DNA of 64,000 bases from Gammaproteobacteria bacterium (GCA_026706935.1 JAPOXV010000026.1:711721-775720); one strand, 5' to 3'; counted from the first letter of the stretch, positions 8,551 to 17,587 are shown. Notes: a model not told the origin generated them from the sequence alone. Numbers and translations: made by a program.

Positions 8551-9774
8551 TTGGATCAGCCAACTGATTTTGAAACGCCGCCTCGTGCGGCGTTTTTTTG
8601 GTACCTAACTAGCAACAGCCTATCGATGGCCGCGCTGAGCCTGCAAGGTTTGCTGCTTACATGGATACTCGTTGGCGTACTAGAGGAGTCAGCGAGCGTT
8701 TACGGTGAGAGTCGTGCGCTAATTAATGCGGCGCCATTGATCATCCTGTTCATCGGGGGTTTCGCAGGCGATCGATTTGACGCTCGACGCTTGTTGTTTG
8801 CGCTCTCACTGTTAACTGCTTTCGTCCCGTTGTTGTTGATTCTTGGCGTGTCCAATTTGAACGTGTGGATGGTTATCGCATTTGGCGCCGGTACAGCGAT
8901 ACTCTCATCGTTGGCTGATCCTGCAAGGCAAGGCATGATCAACCGAGTTTCACGTCTAGACATACAGCGTTCTATCGCATTAGTCACGATCGTACCTTCG
9001 CTGGTAGGCATCGGTGCCATGAGCATGGGTTCACTGCTTGAACCGTTCGGTCTTGTATTAGTGCTATTGATATTGGCTGGACTTTACACCTCTGCCGCGC
9101 TTGCAGTACTCGGATTGCCAGATCTACCGCCGATTCGAAAAGAACGAATCGACGTGCTTGAAGGATTTCGAAACGTATTGTCTGTGCCAATCATCAGGAA
9201 CCTGTTCGGTATGAACTTCATATCGGCGATTTTCAACGCTGGTGCATACATCGTTGTCATGCCTTACATACTGATGGGGCATTACGCTGGCGGCGCATTA
9301 CCGGTCGACGACGCGACGTTGATGACTGCGATGTTCATCGCATTCACGATCGGGAGTACGGGTTCGACGATTGTCCTGTATTGGGTCATGCCGCTAAAAC
9401 ATCCAGGCAAGATTTACATCTTGCTGCAGCTGTTTCGGATTTCGGTGATCCTAGGAATTTGGCTTAAACCAACTCTGTGGCTGTTTTTGATTTTTGTTGG
9501 GATGTGGGGGATCAACATGGGCGTTAATTCGACGTTGGTCCGCAGCACATTGCAGGAAATGGCACCGCCGACCCATCGTTCGAAAGTACTGGCCTTCTAT
9601 CTATTCACGTTCACGCTTAGTTCGATTCTTGCTGCATTGATCTTAGGCTATATCGTGGAGTGGCTTGGTGCATCGAACGCACTACTTCCTGGCGTAGTGA
9701 TTTCGATCGGACTCTACCTATACGGCCGCTATTGGTCGGGTTATTGGGAATTCGAATCGCCGTCAGTCCGTTAG
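8551..9774 (+). CDS. MFS transporter
   Basis: A 407-residue protein of the major facilitator superfamily, in which hydrophobic segments alternate with short loops. The loop after the second segment has GGFAGDRFDARRLL, matching the conserved GxxxDR.grR motif. Such proteins export or import small molecules across the inner membrane; the substrate is unknown. The only start that keeps the first membrane segment (FFWYLTSNSLSMAALS) is TTG at 8551, preceded by GGAA at short spacing. The next in-frame ATG, at 8626, cuts into that segment. The TTG start places a strong terminator inside codons 8-16. It converges with the hydrolase gene, overlapping 12 nt at 9763-9774. Confidence 0.8.
   Translation: MDQPTDFETPPRAAFFWYLTSNSLSMAALSLQGLLLTWILVGVLEESASVYGESRALINAAPLIILFIGGFAGDRFDARRLLFALSLLTAFVPLLLILGVSNLNVWMVIAFGAGTAILSSLADPARQGMINRVSRLDIQRSIALVTIVPSLVGIGAMSMGSLLEPFGLVLVLLILAGLYTSAALAVLGLPDLPPIRKERIDVLEGFRNVLSVPIIRNLFGMNFISAIFNAGAYIVVMPYILMGHYAGGALPVDDATLMTAMFIAFTIGSTGSTIVLYWVMPLKHPGKIYILLQLFRISVILGIWLKPTLWLFLIFVGMWGINMGVNSTLVRSTLQEMAPPTHRSKVLAFYLFTFTLSSILAALILGYIVEWLGASNALLPGVVISIGLYLYGRYWSGYWEFESPSVR
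8573..8599 (+). terminator. Intrinsic terminator overlapping the start of the MFS reading frame
   Basis: Nine-base arms AAACGCCGC (8573-8581) and GCGGCGTTT (8587-8595) with loop CTCGT, running into seven T (8593-8599). This is a textbook rho-independent terminator 62 bases after the LLM stop. It also encodes residues 8-16 of the MFS frame that opens at 8551. Confidence 0.8.
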
Positions 9775-10638
9775 CTGATCTCGAATCTCGTCTGCGACTA
9801 GATCCGGTCGCTGCATGGGAATGAAGTGTGATAGATCGGGAAGGTAGATATCACGAGCATTGGGTAAGGCGTGTGCGAGACCAGGCCACGTCGGTGAATT
9901 GGAAAAGTCCATAGTTTCACGCGGACCGATTCGTTGCTTCGCACGCATGACAACGGTGGGGCACGTGACGTTGTGAAGCAGATTTTTTAGATCGCGTTGT
10001 CCCGTACCCATGTAGATTTGCGCTTCAATACGAGGTGGGCATGCGAGCTCATAGCCATCGGGAGTATGAAGCAGTCCATAGTGGCAGTAATCTCGAAGAA
10101 TGTTCAATTGCCACAAACTAAACGGGTGACGATCTTTGAAGGCTTCGAACATCTCATCGGGAGATTGCCATTGAGCTCTTCGGCGCGCGATCGGATGTTC
10201 GCCTGATTCAGACGCGAAGTTAGTTGGAATCTGCTCCGCATATTGCTCGGGTGATAGTACGACTGGATCTACCAGCACCAACGATTTAAATCGTTCAGTT
10301 CGCAGACTGCTAGCGTAGAGAGCGCAATGGCCACCCATGGAATGACCAGCAGTCACGATGTTTTTTAATTCAAGCGCATCGATAAAGTTGACGACATCCT
10401 TTCCGAAATCAAACCAACCGAAAGGGCCGGTTTTGCTAGACCGGCCGTGACCGCGCAGATCGACGGCGATGACTCTGCACGATTCCGGCAGTTCCGCGAC
10501 GGTTTTGTCCCAACATCTTGCGTGGAATCCGGTCGCATGGAGTAGCAACACGAGCGAGTCGTCAGTACCGCTCCATTCAAAGTAGCAAAGCTCAGTATTT
10601 TCTAGCGGTATGCGATGCTCTATGGGATTTCTTAACAA
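9763..10638 (-). CDS. Alpha/beta hydrolase
   Basis: A 291-residue alpha/beta-hydrolase fold protein. The oxyanion-side segment LLHATGFHARCW lies near residue 34. DLRGHGRS comes next, then the nucleophile elbow GHSMGG. The acid and catalytic His are in the C-terminal part (LPDLSHFIPMQ). No ATG or GTG precedes the first strand, so TTG at 10638 is the likely start; a stop lies nine codons upstream of it. Substrate is unknown. No signal peptide is seen, so it is probably cytoplasmic. Confidence 0.8.
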   Translation of the reverse strand: MLRNPIEHRIPLENTELCYFEWSGTDDSLVLLLHATGFHARCWDKTVAELPESCRVIAVDLRGHGRSSKTGPFGWFDFGKDVVNFIDALELKNIVTAGHSMGGHCALYASSLRTERFKSLVLVDPVVLSPEQYAEQIPTNFASESGEHPIARRRAQWQSPDEMFEAFKDRHPFSLWQLNILRDYCHYGLLHTPDGYELACPPRIEAQIYMGTGQRDLKNLLHNVTCPTVVMRAKQRIGPRETMDFSNSPTWPGLAHALPNARDIYLPDLSHFIPMQRPDLVADEIRDQLTD

Positions 10639-11016
10639 TGATGGTTGCCGAGAGGAAGCGCGCTAATTATTGGTTGGGCGTGCCAGAACGAATGGGAAAG
10701 GTATCAACGGCAAGAAAGCTCAGGAATTGGAATTTGTCACGGACTTACTGGCCTAACCGCACAGTGTCTAAAGACGTTCCGAGATCTCACAATTTCGCAA
10801 TGTAGTTGCGAAATTTCACGGAGTTTGCAAATAGGCAGTTTTTCACTAGTGATTTGAAGATGAATGTGAAGAGGTCAAGAATCTTTGAAGGTGAAATCGC
10901 GCAATTACGTTGGATAACGAACCCTGGCACCCGCTGTTCGGATCGACAACACAAATTCCTCAAAGGTCTATGATGACCGTTCTAGTGCATCGAAAACTGC
11001 GGATAGCTGAAGGAAA
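10639..11016. other. 378-base intergenic region upstream of idi
   Basis: No coding frame here looks real. The stretch is richer in A and T than its neighbours. It contains a perfect inverted repeat (10791-10815) and the palindrome TCACTAGTGA (10843-10852). It must contain the promoters of the left-running hydrolase and of idi. Confidence 0.5.
10791..10815. repeat. Perfect 10-bp inverted repeat
   Basis: AATTTCGCAA (10791-10800), five-base centre TGTAG, TTGCGAAATT (10806-10815). There is no T-run, so a terminator is unlikely; an operator or a transcript hairpin is possible. It lies about 200 bases upstream of idi and 150 bases upstream of the hydrolase start. Confidence 0.5.
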
Positions 11017-11583
11017 ATGACCTCGATAGTGTCAAGAGAAACCGACCTACTTGTATTGGTGGACCACGATGATCAAGCGCTGGGTCTGCGAGACAAGAGA
11101 AGTTGCCACGAAGGTCAAGGTGTTTTGCACCGCGCGATATCGGCATTCCTGTTTGATTCTCAAGGTCGCGTCTTAGTTCAACGACGCCACGTTGAGAAAC
11201 CGTTATGGGGTGGTTGTTGGTCGAACAGTTGCTGTACGCACCCGTTTTTCGGTGAAGAACCAATCGACGCTGCAAAGCGACGAGTTAGTGAAGAGCTGGG
11301 TCTTGATGTTGAGCTCGAGTTTATTTACAAATTCGAATACCATGCCGAATGGTCTCCAGAATACAGCGAACATGAACTTTGCTCGGTGTTCGTAGGCTAC
11401 GTGAACACCGACCCGAAAGTCAATGAATCTGAGATTCAGGCTTGGCGTTGGGAATCACCTGAGGTACTAGACGAGGTCATAGCGGACGACGTATCCGACT
11501 ATACACCGTGGCTAAAACTCGAGTGGGCGGAATTACGCAATCGAGGATATCCGAAAAGGAAGCTTGAGAACTCCCGAATTTAG
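11017..11583 (+). CDS. idi: Isopentenyl-diphosphate delta-isomerase, type I
   Basis: A 188-residue Nudix-fold enzyme that interconverts isopentenyl and dimethylallyl diphosphate in cytoplasmic isoprenoid synthesis. The catalytic Cys is C73 in SCCTHP with H75 next to it. The metal and catalytic Glu pair is E118 and E120 in SEHELC. Metal-binding histidines are at H31 and H38. The Nudix-like RRVSEELGL segment is present. The ATG at 11017 has GAAGGA only two bases upstream, a tight spacing. The length matches the bacterial type I family. No other isoprenoid gene is in the window. The stop overlaps the convergent beta-lactamase-like gene by 4 nt. Confidence 0.92.
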   Translation: MTSIVSRETDLLVLVDHDDQALGLRDKRSCHEGQGVLHRAISAFLFDSQGRVLVQRRHVEKPLWGGCWSNSCCTHPFFGEEPIDAAKRRVSEELGLDVELEFIYKFEYHAEWSPEYSEHELCSVFVGYVNTDPKVNESEIQAWRWESPEVLDEVIADDVSDYTPWLKLEWAELRNRGYPKRKLENSRI

Positions 11584-12824
11584 GTCAATGCTTGATAACT
11601 CAGGCGTTGAAATGTCTCTTGGTAGTTGTTGCCAGGCATGGCTCCGTGATTCAGAACTTGCGTCAGGCAAACCCCGAGCAATTCCTCTGCCGGGTCACCA
11701 AAGTACGTAGTACCTGCCGCGCCTCCCCAGCCATACGTTCCTACAGATCGAATCAACGGCGGTGCGCCGCGACCATGGTAGGTTGCGACGCCTAAACCCC
11801 AGTGGAAACCTCGGCCGGTCATAGGGATCGTCATGTCTCCTGTATGGTTTCCGATCATGAGGTCGACGGTTTTCCGACCAAGAATGCGTACACCGTCGAG
11901 TTCCCCACCATTCAGCAGCATCTGACCAAATCGGGCGTAGTCGCCGGCTGTTGAGAGGACGCCTCCCGCATCACCACCGCCACCGAAGTGTTTTCTTGGT
12001 CCGTTCTTCTCGCTGGTTGCTGCAGTTTCGACCGGATGCAGCTTGACTTCACCATCAACTTCACGCGGGACGTAGTTTGTACCGAAACGATCCTGGGTGC
12101 CGGGCTTTAGATAAAAGTCGGTGCTATCCATTTTGAGCGGGTCAAATATGTTCTCTTGGAAGAAAACGTCAAGGGTTTGACCACATGCTTCCTCAAGTAC
12201 CGCTGAGAGGATTGGGTAACCTGCGTGATAGACGAACCGTTCACCTGGGTGGAAACCCAAAGGCAGCTTAGCCATCGCTCGAACGCGATCTCGATTCGGA
12301 ATGTCGCTGCCAAAGCCGTCGTCATCTTCATAACCGAGAGTAGCTAATTCGTCGCGCAGTTGTTGCCGGTACATTCCTGGCATCGCGGGTGGACTCATAA
12401 GTCCTGTGGTATTCGTTAAACAATGACGTATCGTCAATGGTCGCTTTGCAGGTTCAGTGACCATCAGTTCATTGCGATTTACAACTTGAAGATCACTCCA
12501 TTCGGGGAGAAAACGTGCCACCGGATCATCTGGGGTGAGCACACCTCGTTCAAATAGGATTAATGTGGCAACACCGGCGATCGGTTTCGTATTAGAGAAC
12601 ATGCGAAACAACGAATCCTTGCTGACGGGATTCCCCTGCTCTACGTCAAGTACACCGCGTGCCTCGAAATGCACGATCTGACCTTCGCGCGCGAGCAATG
12701 TAACGAGATTAGGCACTTTCTTGCTGTCGACGAAGTGCTGCATTGCCGGACCGATTTGTTCCAATCTGTCGGTGTCGAAGCCAAGTTTGGTGGGGTCGCC
12801 AATGGGTAGAGGGGTTTCGGACAT
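11580..12824 (-). CDS. Serine hydrolase of the beta-lactamase (class C)/EstB fold
   Basis: A 414-residue protein when started at the ATG at 12824; the frame is open to 12875 but the extra residues look unstructured. The SxxK motif is S77-N-T-K80 and the second motif is Y199-H-A-G. The PLKMDSTDF segment and the HFGGGGDAGG stretch match esterase-type members of the family rather than true resistance enzymes. No signal peptide is seen, which argues against a periplasmic beta-lactamase. It probably hydrolyses an ester or amide; substrate unknown. It lies 78 bases downstream of gmk on the same strand. Confidence 0.82.
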   Translation of the reverse strand: MSETPLPIGDPTKLGFDTDRLEQIGPAMQHFVDSKKVPNLVTLLAREGQIVHFEARGVLDVEQGNPVSKDSLFRMFSNTKPIAGVATLILFERGVLTPDDPVARFLPEWSDLQVVNRNELMVTEPAKRPLTIRHCLTNTTGLMSPPAMPGMYRQQLRDELATLGYEDDDGFGSDIPNRDRVRAMAKLPLGFHPGERFVYHAGYPILSAVLEEACGQTLDVFFQENIFDPLKMDSTDFYLKPGTQDRFGTNYVPREVDGEVKLHPVETAATSEKNGPRKHFGGGGDAGGVLSTAGDYARFGQMLLNGGELDGVRILGRKTVDLMIGNHTGDMTIPMTGRGFHWGLGVATYHGRGAPPLIRSVGTYGWGGAAGTTYFGDPAEELLGVCLTQVLNHGAMPGNNYQETFQRLSYQALT

Positions 12825-12902
12825 GAGAGAAACTGTCGTGGTCAAACTTAACGGCGGAGCATTATCACGAAACATCGCGCGATACGACCGAGATACAGTC
12901 TG

Positions 12903-13535
12903 TTAGTGCCGCAAAATCGACGCTATTTCCGCCTCGGTGGGTCCCGTCTCGAGCTCGCGATTCGACCTTACGCATTCCACGATTTCATGTAACTGCTCGA
13001 CTGTGTCATCAAACGAGTCGTTAACGATGACGAAGTCGTAGTCGGTATATTGCGACATTTCGAATCTCGCTTTCTTGATTCTTGATTGCAGCGTTTCGTC
13101 GTCAGTTTCAGCGCGATCTAAAAGGCGTCTCTGCAATGCGTCGATGGATGGCGGTAACACGAAAATGCTCCTGACATTCTGCATGAGACGTCGAACGTTC
13201 TTCGCCCCTTGAAAGTCGATGATGAGCATGGTGTCGATGTTTTGATCAAGACTTTTTTGCACGGCCGCCTGGCTTGTACCGTAGTAACTACCAAAAATGT
13301 GCACCGATTCGAGGAACTCCTGATTTGCCTTCATTTCTAGAAAACGGGGCTCACTAACGAAGTGATAGTGAAGTCCGTCCACTTCCCCACTGCGAGGTGT
13401 ACGAGACGTATGGGTAATGGCTCTCTGTAGCTCATCGTCACCGTCAATCACAGCTTGCGCTAGCGTAGTTTTGCCGACGCCAGATGGTCCGGAGAGGACG
13501 AACAGCTTTGCGCGTGACGAGGTTAGACGCGTCAC
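12903..13535 (-). CDS. gmk: Guanylate kinase
   Basis: A 210-residue enzyme that phosphorylates GMP to GDP with ATP. The P-loop GPSGVGKTT is at residues 16-24. The GMP-binding segments follow (TSRTPRSGEVDGLHYHF, near residue 42). The start is GTG at 13535, which overlaps the yicC stop as GTGA. Gene order yicC-gmk opposite rph is a common gammaproteobacterial arrangement. The usual downstream rpoZ-spoT pair is not here; the beta-lactamase-fold gene follows instead. Confidence 0.95.
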   Translation of the reverse strand: MTRLTSSRAKLFVLSGPSGVGKTTLAQAVIDGDDELQRAITHTSRTPRSGEVDGLHYHFVSEPRFLEMKANQEFLESVHIFGSYYGTSQAAVQKSLDQNIDTMLIIDFQGAKNVRRLMQNVRSIFVLPPSIDALQRRLLDRAETDDETLQSRIKKARFEMSQYTDYDFVIVNDSFDDTVEQLHEIVECVRSNRELETGPTEAEIASILRH

Positions 13536-14416
13536 TCTACGTTTTGTACCTGCTCACGCATCTGATCGACAAGCACTTTAAGGTCAACGGTTAGATTCAC
13601 CGCATCGGGAGGTGCGAGTTTTGCCGCTAGCGTATTCGACTCACGCGCCATCTCTTGCACGAGGAATCCAAGTCTTCTTCCTTGTGGTTCATCGCGACTC
13701 AAACAGATATCAAACTCAGAAATATGTACGTTCAGTCGATCGATTTCTTCGCGCACGTCAGCTCTCTGGGCTAGAAGGGCCACTTCTTGCGCGAGCCGAT
13801 TCGGCTCTACATTAACCCCAAGTTTTTCTAGTCGTTGATCGAGTTTTTGTCGAATGTACTCAATCTGTAACTGAGCCATCGATTCCAGTTTGCCGAGAAT
13901 CTCGCGAATCGACGCAAGCCTTGTCTGGAACAGATGACTTAGAGATTCGCCTTCGATATTCCGGTTTTCGATCAGCGACTTCAAAGCGAGCACGAAGGAG
14001 TCACGTATGTCCTTGTGCATTTCTGGAGAAACTTCGAACTGATCTTTTAAAACCCCAGGCCATCGCAATATGTCAAGTACATCCAATTGATGATTCGGTT
14101 CGCTAATTGCCTCTTCGGTGGCCGAAAAATCCCTCATCACCCCTTGAGCGTCTCGTGCATTCATCAATAGTGAACGTAATTTTTCCGGATCAATGGCTGA
14201 TATTGCTTCTGAATTAGTTGAGCTGCCTGAAAGCGATGCTTCGACGCGACCTCGATTTAGTACGCTTGTCGCGTGCGCCCGAAGTTCAGGTTCTAGAACG
14301 AGCGCCTTCGATGGTAAACTGAAACTGAGATCTAGGAAACGGTGATTAACACTGCGCACTTCCCAGGTCCATATAGAGGTCTTGGCGCACGCAAACGCCG
14401 TCATACTCGCGATCAT
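13532..14416 (-). CDS. yicC: YicC-family endoribonuclease
   Basis: A 294-residue homologue of YicC, a family known as an endoribonuclease acting in small-RNA turnover. The start MIASMTAFA matches the family opening (MIxSMTGFA), with Ala replacing Gly. The conserved EVRSVNHRFLD segment follows near residue 19. The C-terminus has a YicC/YloC-type end with GFLVQEMARESNTL. It runs into gmk with a 4-nt overlap and is divergent from rph 63 bases away. Confidence 0.9.
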   Translation of the reverse strand: MIASMTAFACAKTSIWTWEVRSVNHRFLDLSFSLPSKALVLEPELRAHATSVLNRGRVEASLSGSSTNSEAISAIDPEKLRSLLMNARDAQGVMRDFSATEEAISEPNHQLDVLDILRWPGVLKDQFEVSPEMHKDIRDSFVLALKSLIENRNIEGESLSHLFQTRLASIREILGKLESMAQLQIEYIRQKLDQRLEKLGVNVEPNRLAQEVALLAQRADVREEIDRLNVHISEFDICLSRDEPQGRRLGFLVQEMARESNTLAAKLAPPDAVNLTVDLKVLVDQMREQVQNVE

Positions 14417-14434
14417 CGGCGGATTTTATCGACT

Positions 14435-14440
14435 TATAAT
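14435..14440 (+). promoter_or_regulatory. Candidate -10 box for rph
   Basis: A perfect TATAAT about 40 bases before the rph ATG, in an AT-rich 63-base gap between divergent yicC and rph. No good -35 is seen at 17 bases upstream. The rph start has no visible Shine-Dalgarno, only an AT-rich leader. Confidence 0.35.
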
Positions 14441-14479
14441 TGCCTTTCCCTGTACAGATAAATAGTTAAATTAGTAAAT

Positions 14480-15187
14480 ATGCGTCCAAATGATCGTAAA
14501 TTTGATGAACTTCGTACGGTATCCATCAAGCGGAACTTCACAAAAAACGCCGCGGGTTCCGTCCTGATTAGCGTTGGAGAAACCAAAGTGATATGTACAG
14601 CGACGATTGAGGATGATGTTCCTCGATTTCTTCGAGGATCGGGTCAGGGCTGGCTGACAGCGGAATATGGCATGTTGCCGGGCGCTACGACAGAACGGTT
14701 CGATCGAGAAGCTGCGAGAGGAAAGCAATCGGGGCGAACAATCGAGATTCAAAGACTGATCGGGCGTTCGCTGAGGCGTTGCGTTGACTTGGAACAGATA
14801 GCTGGTACTACGATCTATGTTGATTGTGACGTGATCCAAGCAGACGGTGGAACAAGAACCGCGTCCATTACTGGTGGCGCGGTTGCAGTGCGTGATGCAC
14901 TACGGACAATTGACATGGAAGAAGCGTTTTTAGGGTTTGTCAGCGCAGTTTCTGTCGGTATGGTAGAGGGCGACGCTCGTCTTGATTTGGAGTATGCAGA
15001 GGATTCTGTCGCGGATACGGACATGAATGTCGTAATGTTGAATACAGATTCGTTTGTGGAAATTCAAGGTACAGCGGAAGGTATAGCGTTTACCCATGAT
15101 GACCTGAAAAACATGCTGGTTCTCGCTAGGAAGGGGATTAGCGAGTTGCAGTCATGTCAACGGGGTGTATTTACAACGAATCCTTAG
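14480..15187 (+). CDS. rph: Ribonuclease PH
   Basis: A 235-residue phosphorolytic 3'-exoribonuclease that trims tRNA precursors. The opening [12 protein letters not shown] is diagnostic, as are [14 protein letters not shown] near residue 56, the [14 protein letters not shown] segment near 86 and the [18 protein letters not shown] stretch near 116. The length is normal for the family (about 238) and the C-terminal region is intact. It is divergent from yicC-gmk and converges on the PcfJ-like gene. Confidence 0.96.
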   Translation: MRPNDRKFDELRTVSIKRNFTKNAAGSVLISVGETKVICTATIEDDVPRFLRGSGQGWLTAEYGMLPGATTERFDREAARGKQSGRTIEIQRLIGRSLRRCVDLEQIAGTTIYVDCDVIQADGGTRTASITGGAVAVRDALRTIDMEEAFLGFVSAVSVGMVEGDARLDLEYAEDSVADTDMNVVMLNTDSFVEIQGTAEGIAFTHDDLKNMLVLARKGISELQSCQRGVFTTNP

Positions 15188-15247
15188 CAATCAATCCGGT
15201 GCCGCCTCATATGAAGCGCACGTGTTCGTAGTGATCGCTGTCCGAGT

Positions 15248-16525
15248 TCAACTTTCACCAACCATCATCTGAGCAGCTAAGACGGCTAGTACTTCCTCCG
15301 TACTTACTGCGGAGAACCGGTGCTGTCTTAGGGTTGTCTGTTGTCCGTCGAGATGATGGGGCGGGACTTCGGCGATAAACGGTCTAGCTCTCTTGCCATC
15401 TCGAGTTTTTTGGTTGCAAGGTTGCGCGAAGTATCCCCATTCAGCTGGAATTTTTGACGTTGAAGTTCCGTTCGTGATCGAGTTTGTTCGAGAGATGATC
15501 AATTCGTTCTCAGTAATCCACGCTTCATAACGAAAGCTATCTAGGGTTATCGAGAAATCCGGTCGATCTATGTTCTTTAGTCCCCTAAGAAAGCTAGGAA
15601 ACGCGCCTGAATTGAACAGTGGAAAGGAGGAAAGCGGATGTAGCTTTAGGCACTGAACCAACGTTGTGGCGACTTGGTAGGGGATTTGTAACGGGCGATG
15701 GGAATGACCGTTAAACTCACCTACGCACCTGTAGTTTTCCAATATCGAACAGTCGCCGTATCTCCGATTGCAATGAACTTCGAATAGCCCTTTTAGCTGT
15801 CCATTCACGACAATCTGCCAGAATTCAGATTCTCCCGTTACGAGCGCACGAAAGTACCGTCGTGTTTGTTCGTTTTTGTGACCTACGCACAGGCATAGCG
15901 TTTTGCCAATGTCGAGTAGTTCTTGCTGTGATCTGATGCGTTTAACTCGCCAAGATTCCCGTAAGTCGTGAACCGTCTCGTCACAGATCGGCCGTTTGAG
16001 ACGTGCCTTCATTTTGCTTTGAATGACGTAATTTCGATATTCTCTTGCGCCTTTCGCGCTTTCGTTGAAGCTCTTATCGTGAGCCAATCGCTTGAGAAAC
16101 GTGACAGTTTTGTTGTACAACGGTTTATTAAATTTCCCGGTCGTCTCGCGTTCATGTTGCATCGCTGTAACCCGCTCAACAGCAATTCGTATCGACCTAA
16201 GTAACAATCTGATTTCTTTGGTCGCGTCGGGTTGAGCGTTCCGCGCAAACACAACATAGTCTCGATAGAAATACCTCAGGTTGTCAGTGAGTCGTTTGGG
16301 TACCGTCTTGGATTGACCAATCGGTACCCATTCATGAGCGAGTGTAGCTACTTCTCGCTGCCAAAGCCGCTTGAATTCCGCGAGTTCTCCTTGAGACGTT
16401 CGAATCGAAAACTCTCTTGAAACAGCACCTGCGAGCTCCGGTAATGGGGGACGGATGGGACGCGTTGCAGCAACAATCGGGCGCCGTTGATTTTGTACGT
16501 GAGCTGCAACGTCGAGGGTTGGCAT
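15248..16525 (-). CDS. PcfJ-like protein of unknown function
   Basis: A 425-residue soluble, basic protein not confidently recognised as a whole. Its central part (about residues 196-265) reads like the PcfJ domain: a V/I-x-S-x-x-E-L-L-x-x-G-K-x-L opening, the C213-V-G-H216 signature where PcfJ has HCVG, a short GES segment, GLFEV, and a RCVGEFN end where PcfJ has QIRG.N. The N-terminal 100 residues are rich in Arg and Lys. PcfJ proteins are known from conjugative plasmids and accessory regions; their activity is not settled. It lies downstream of, and in the same direction as, an orphan DNA methyltransferase. The start is the ATG at 16525 with no strong Shine-Dalgarno. A nuclease role is possible but unsupported. 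Confidence 0.5.
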   Translation of the reverse strand: MPTLDVAAHVQNQRRPIVAATRPIRPPLPELAGAVSREFSIRTSQGELAEFKRLWQREVATLAHEWVPIGQSKTVPKRLTDNLRYFYRDYVVFARNAQPDATKEIRLLLRSIRIAVERVTAMQHERETTGKFNKPLYNKTVTFLKRLAHDKSFNESAKGAREYRNYVIQSKMKARLKRPICDETVHDLRESWRVKRIRSQQELLDIGKTLCLCVGHKNEQTRRYFRALVTGESEFWQIVVNGQLKGLFEVHCNRRYGDCSILENYRCVGEFNGHSHRPLQIPYQVATTLVQCLKLHPLSSFPLFNSGAFPSFLRGLKNIDRPDFSITLDSFRYEAWITENELIISRTNSITNGTSTSKIPAEWGYFAQPCNQKTRDGKRARPFIAEVPPHHLDGQQTTLRQHRFSAVSTEEVLAVLAAQMMVGES

Positions 16526-16657
16526 ACCGCGACTCGGTGAAACCGCTGAATCTGACGTATTGAAAATCTAGTTGACAATACGACGAGTTGTGACGTAGAA
16601 AAGTGCCGGTACCGATCAGCTAATATAGGAAGTCAGAAAAACGCGTAATAACTCCAA

Positions 16658-16674
16658 ATCACCGATATGGTGAT
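16658..16674. repeat. Short inverted repeat upstream of the PcfJ-like gene
   Basis: ATCACC (16658-16663), GATAT, GGTGAT (16669-16674). It lies between the methyltransferase stop and the PcfJ-like start, about 130 bases before that start. A candidate operator. Confidence 0.3.
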
Positions 16675-16724
16675 GTATCACGACTCAGAAAAATTGCAAA
16701 GTGACTCCGGTTTTTGTCACACCT

Positions 16725-17540
16725 CTAATCGGTCGTTTGATCTGGAATTCGATAGCATCGTGTTGCGAGTCGTTTTGACGCAAAATCGAAATACTCTGGT
16801 ACGATCTCAAATCCAACGAACTGTCGCTGGTGTTCTTGTGCAACAACCGGCACTTGCCCTGACCCTAGAAACGGATCCAAAACCAAATCGCCTTCAAGAG
16901 ACGCGTAATCAAGAAGCTTCTCGATAAGCTGTCGTGGGAGTTTCGTCGGCGTCTTGATATCGCCAGTCCAATATTCCCGCTGAATTACCCATACATCCTC
17001 CATGTCTCGATAGCGAGCACTCTTGCCATCTTCGGTACGATCTTCACGGGAGTAACGTGAATTGGCGTGGAATATTCGTTCGTTGTCATCTTTAGCCACG
17101 AAGAGACAGTGGTAATGTGAGGTTACGAAGCGACGCTTCGTAGCGACGCCAAATTGATATTTCCAGATGATGTGATTGACAGTCTCAAGCCCCACTTCAC
17201 TTATGGCGTTGAGGATGTCTTTTAGGTTGTTCCAACCAGAAAATATGAACGCTGATCCGGACGGTTTGAGTAACCGTTGTACTTCTGTCAGCCACGTTTT
17301 CGTGAACTCAAAGTACTCCATCTTTGATACGTCGGCATAGCCTTCTATCACTCGATGAGGCGTACGGTTGTAGTTAGGACGCTTCGCTTTGAATTCAATC
17401 CCAAATGGTGGATCGGTAATTACAAGATCGACGATATCTGAGGGTAGGCGCCGCATACCGGTGACGCAGTCCTCGTGGAAGATTCGGTCGCGGTAGCTTG
17501 TTCGTGCTCTCAATTTGCGACCAGTAGGTGTGGATGGCAT
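16725..17540 (-). CDS. Site-specific DNA methyltransferase (beta class, DPPF motif), orphan
   Basis: A 271-residue S-adenosylmethionine-dependent DNA methyltransferase. The catalytic motif IV is D43-P-P-F46, and the cofactor motif comes late (DPFLGSGQ from about residue 222). This is the beta-class order, typical of small N6-adenine or N4-cytosine enzymes. No restriction endonuclease of a recognisable family is adjacent. Either it is a solitary regulatory methylase or the PcfJ-like neighbour is an unusual partner. The start is the ATG at 17540, 47 bases after the cca stop, so it may share the cca transcript. Recognition sequence unknown. Confidence 0.87.
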   Translation of the reverse strand: MPSTPTGRKLRARTSYRDRIFHEDCVTGMRRLPSDIVDLVITDPPFGIEFKAKRPNYNRTPHRVIEGYADVSKMEYFEFTKTWLTEVQRLLKPSGSAFIFSGWNNLKDILNAISEVGLETVNHIIWKYQFGVATKRRFVTSHYHCLFVAKDDNERIFHANSRYSREDRTEDGKSARYRDMEDVWVIQREYWTGDIKTPTKLPRQLIEKLLDYASLEGDLVLDPFLGSGQVPVVAQEHQRQFVGFEIVPEYFDFASKRLATRCYRIPDQTTD

Positions 17541-17587
17541 ATTTAAGGAGTGTGGCGATTCAACACTGTTCTACAACAGGACCACAC

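Noticed and set aside
15968-16204. Antisense frames over the PcfJ-like gene and other long opposite-strand frames
   Set aside because: They lack family-like residues, ribosome-binding sites and sensible starts, and overlap genes with clear domains.
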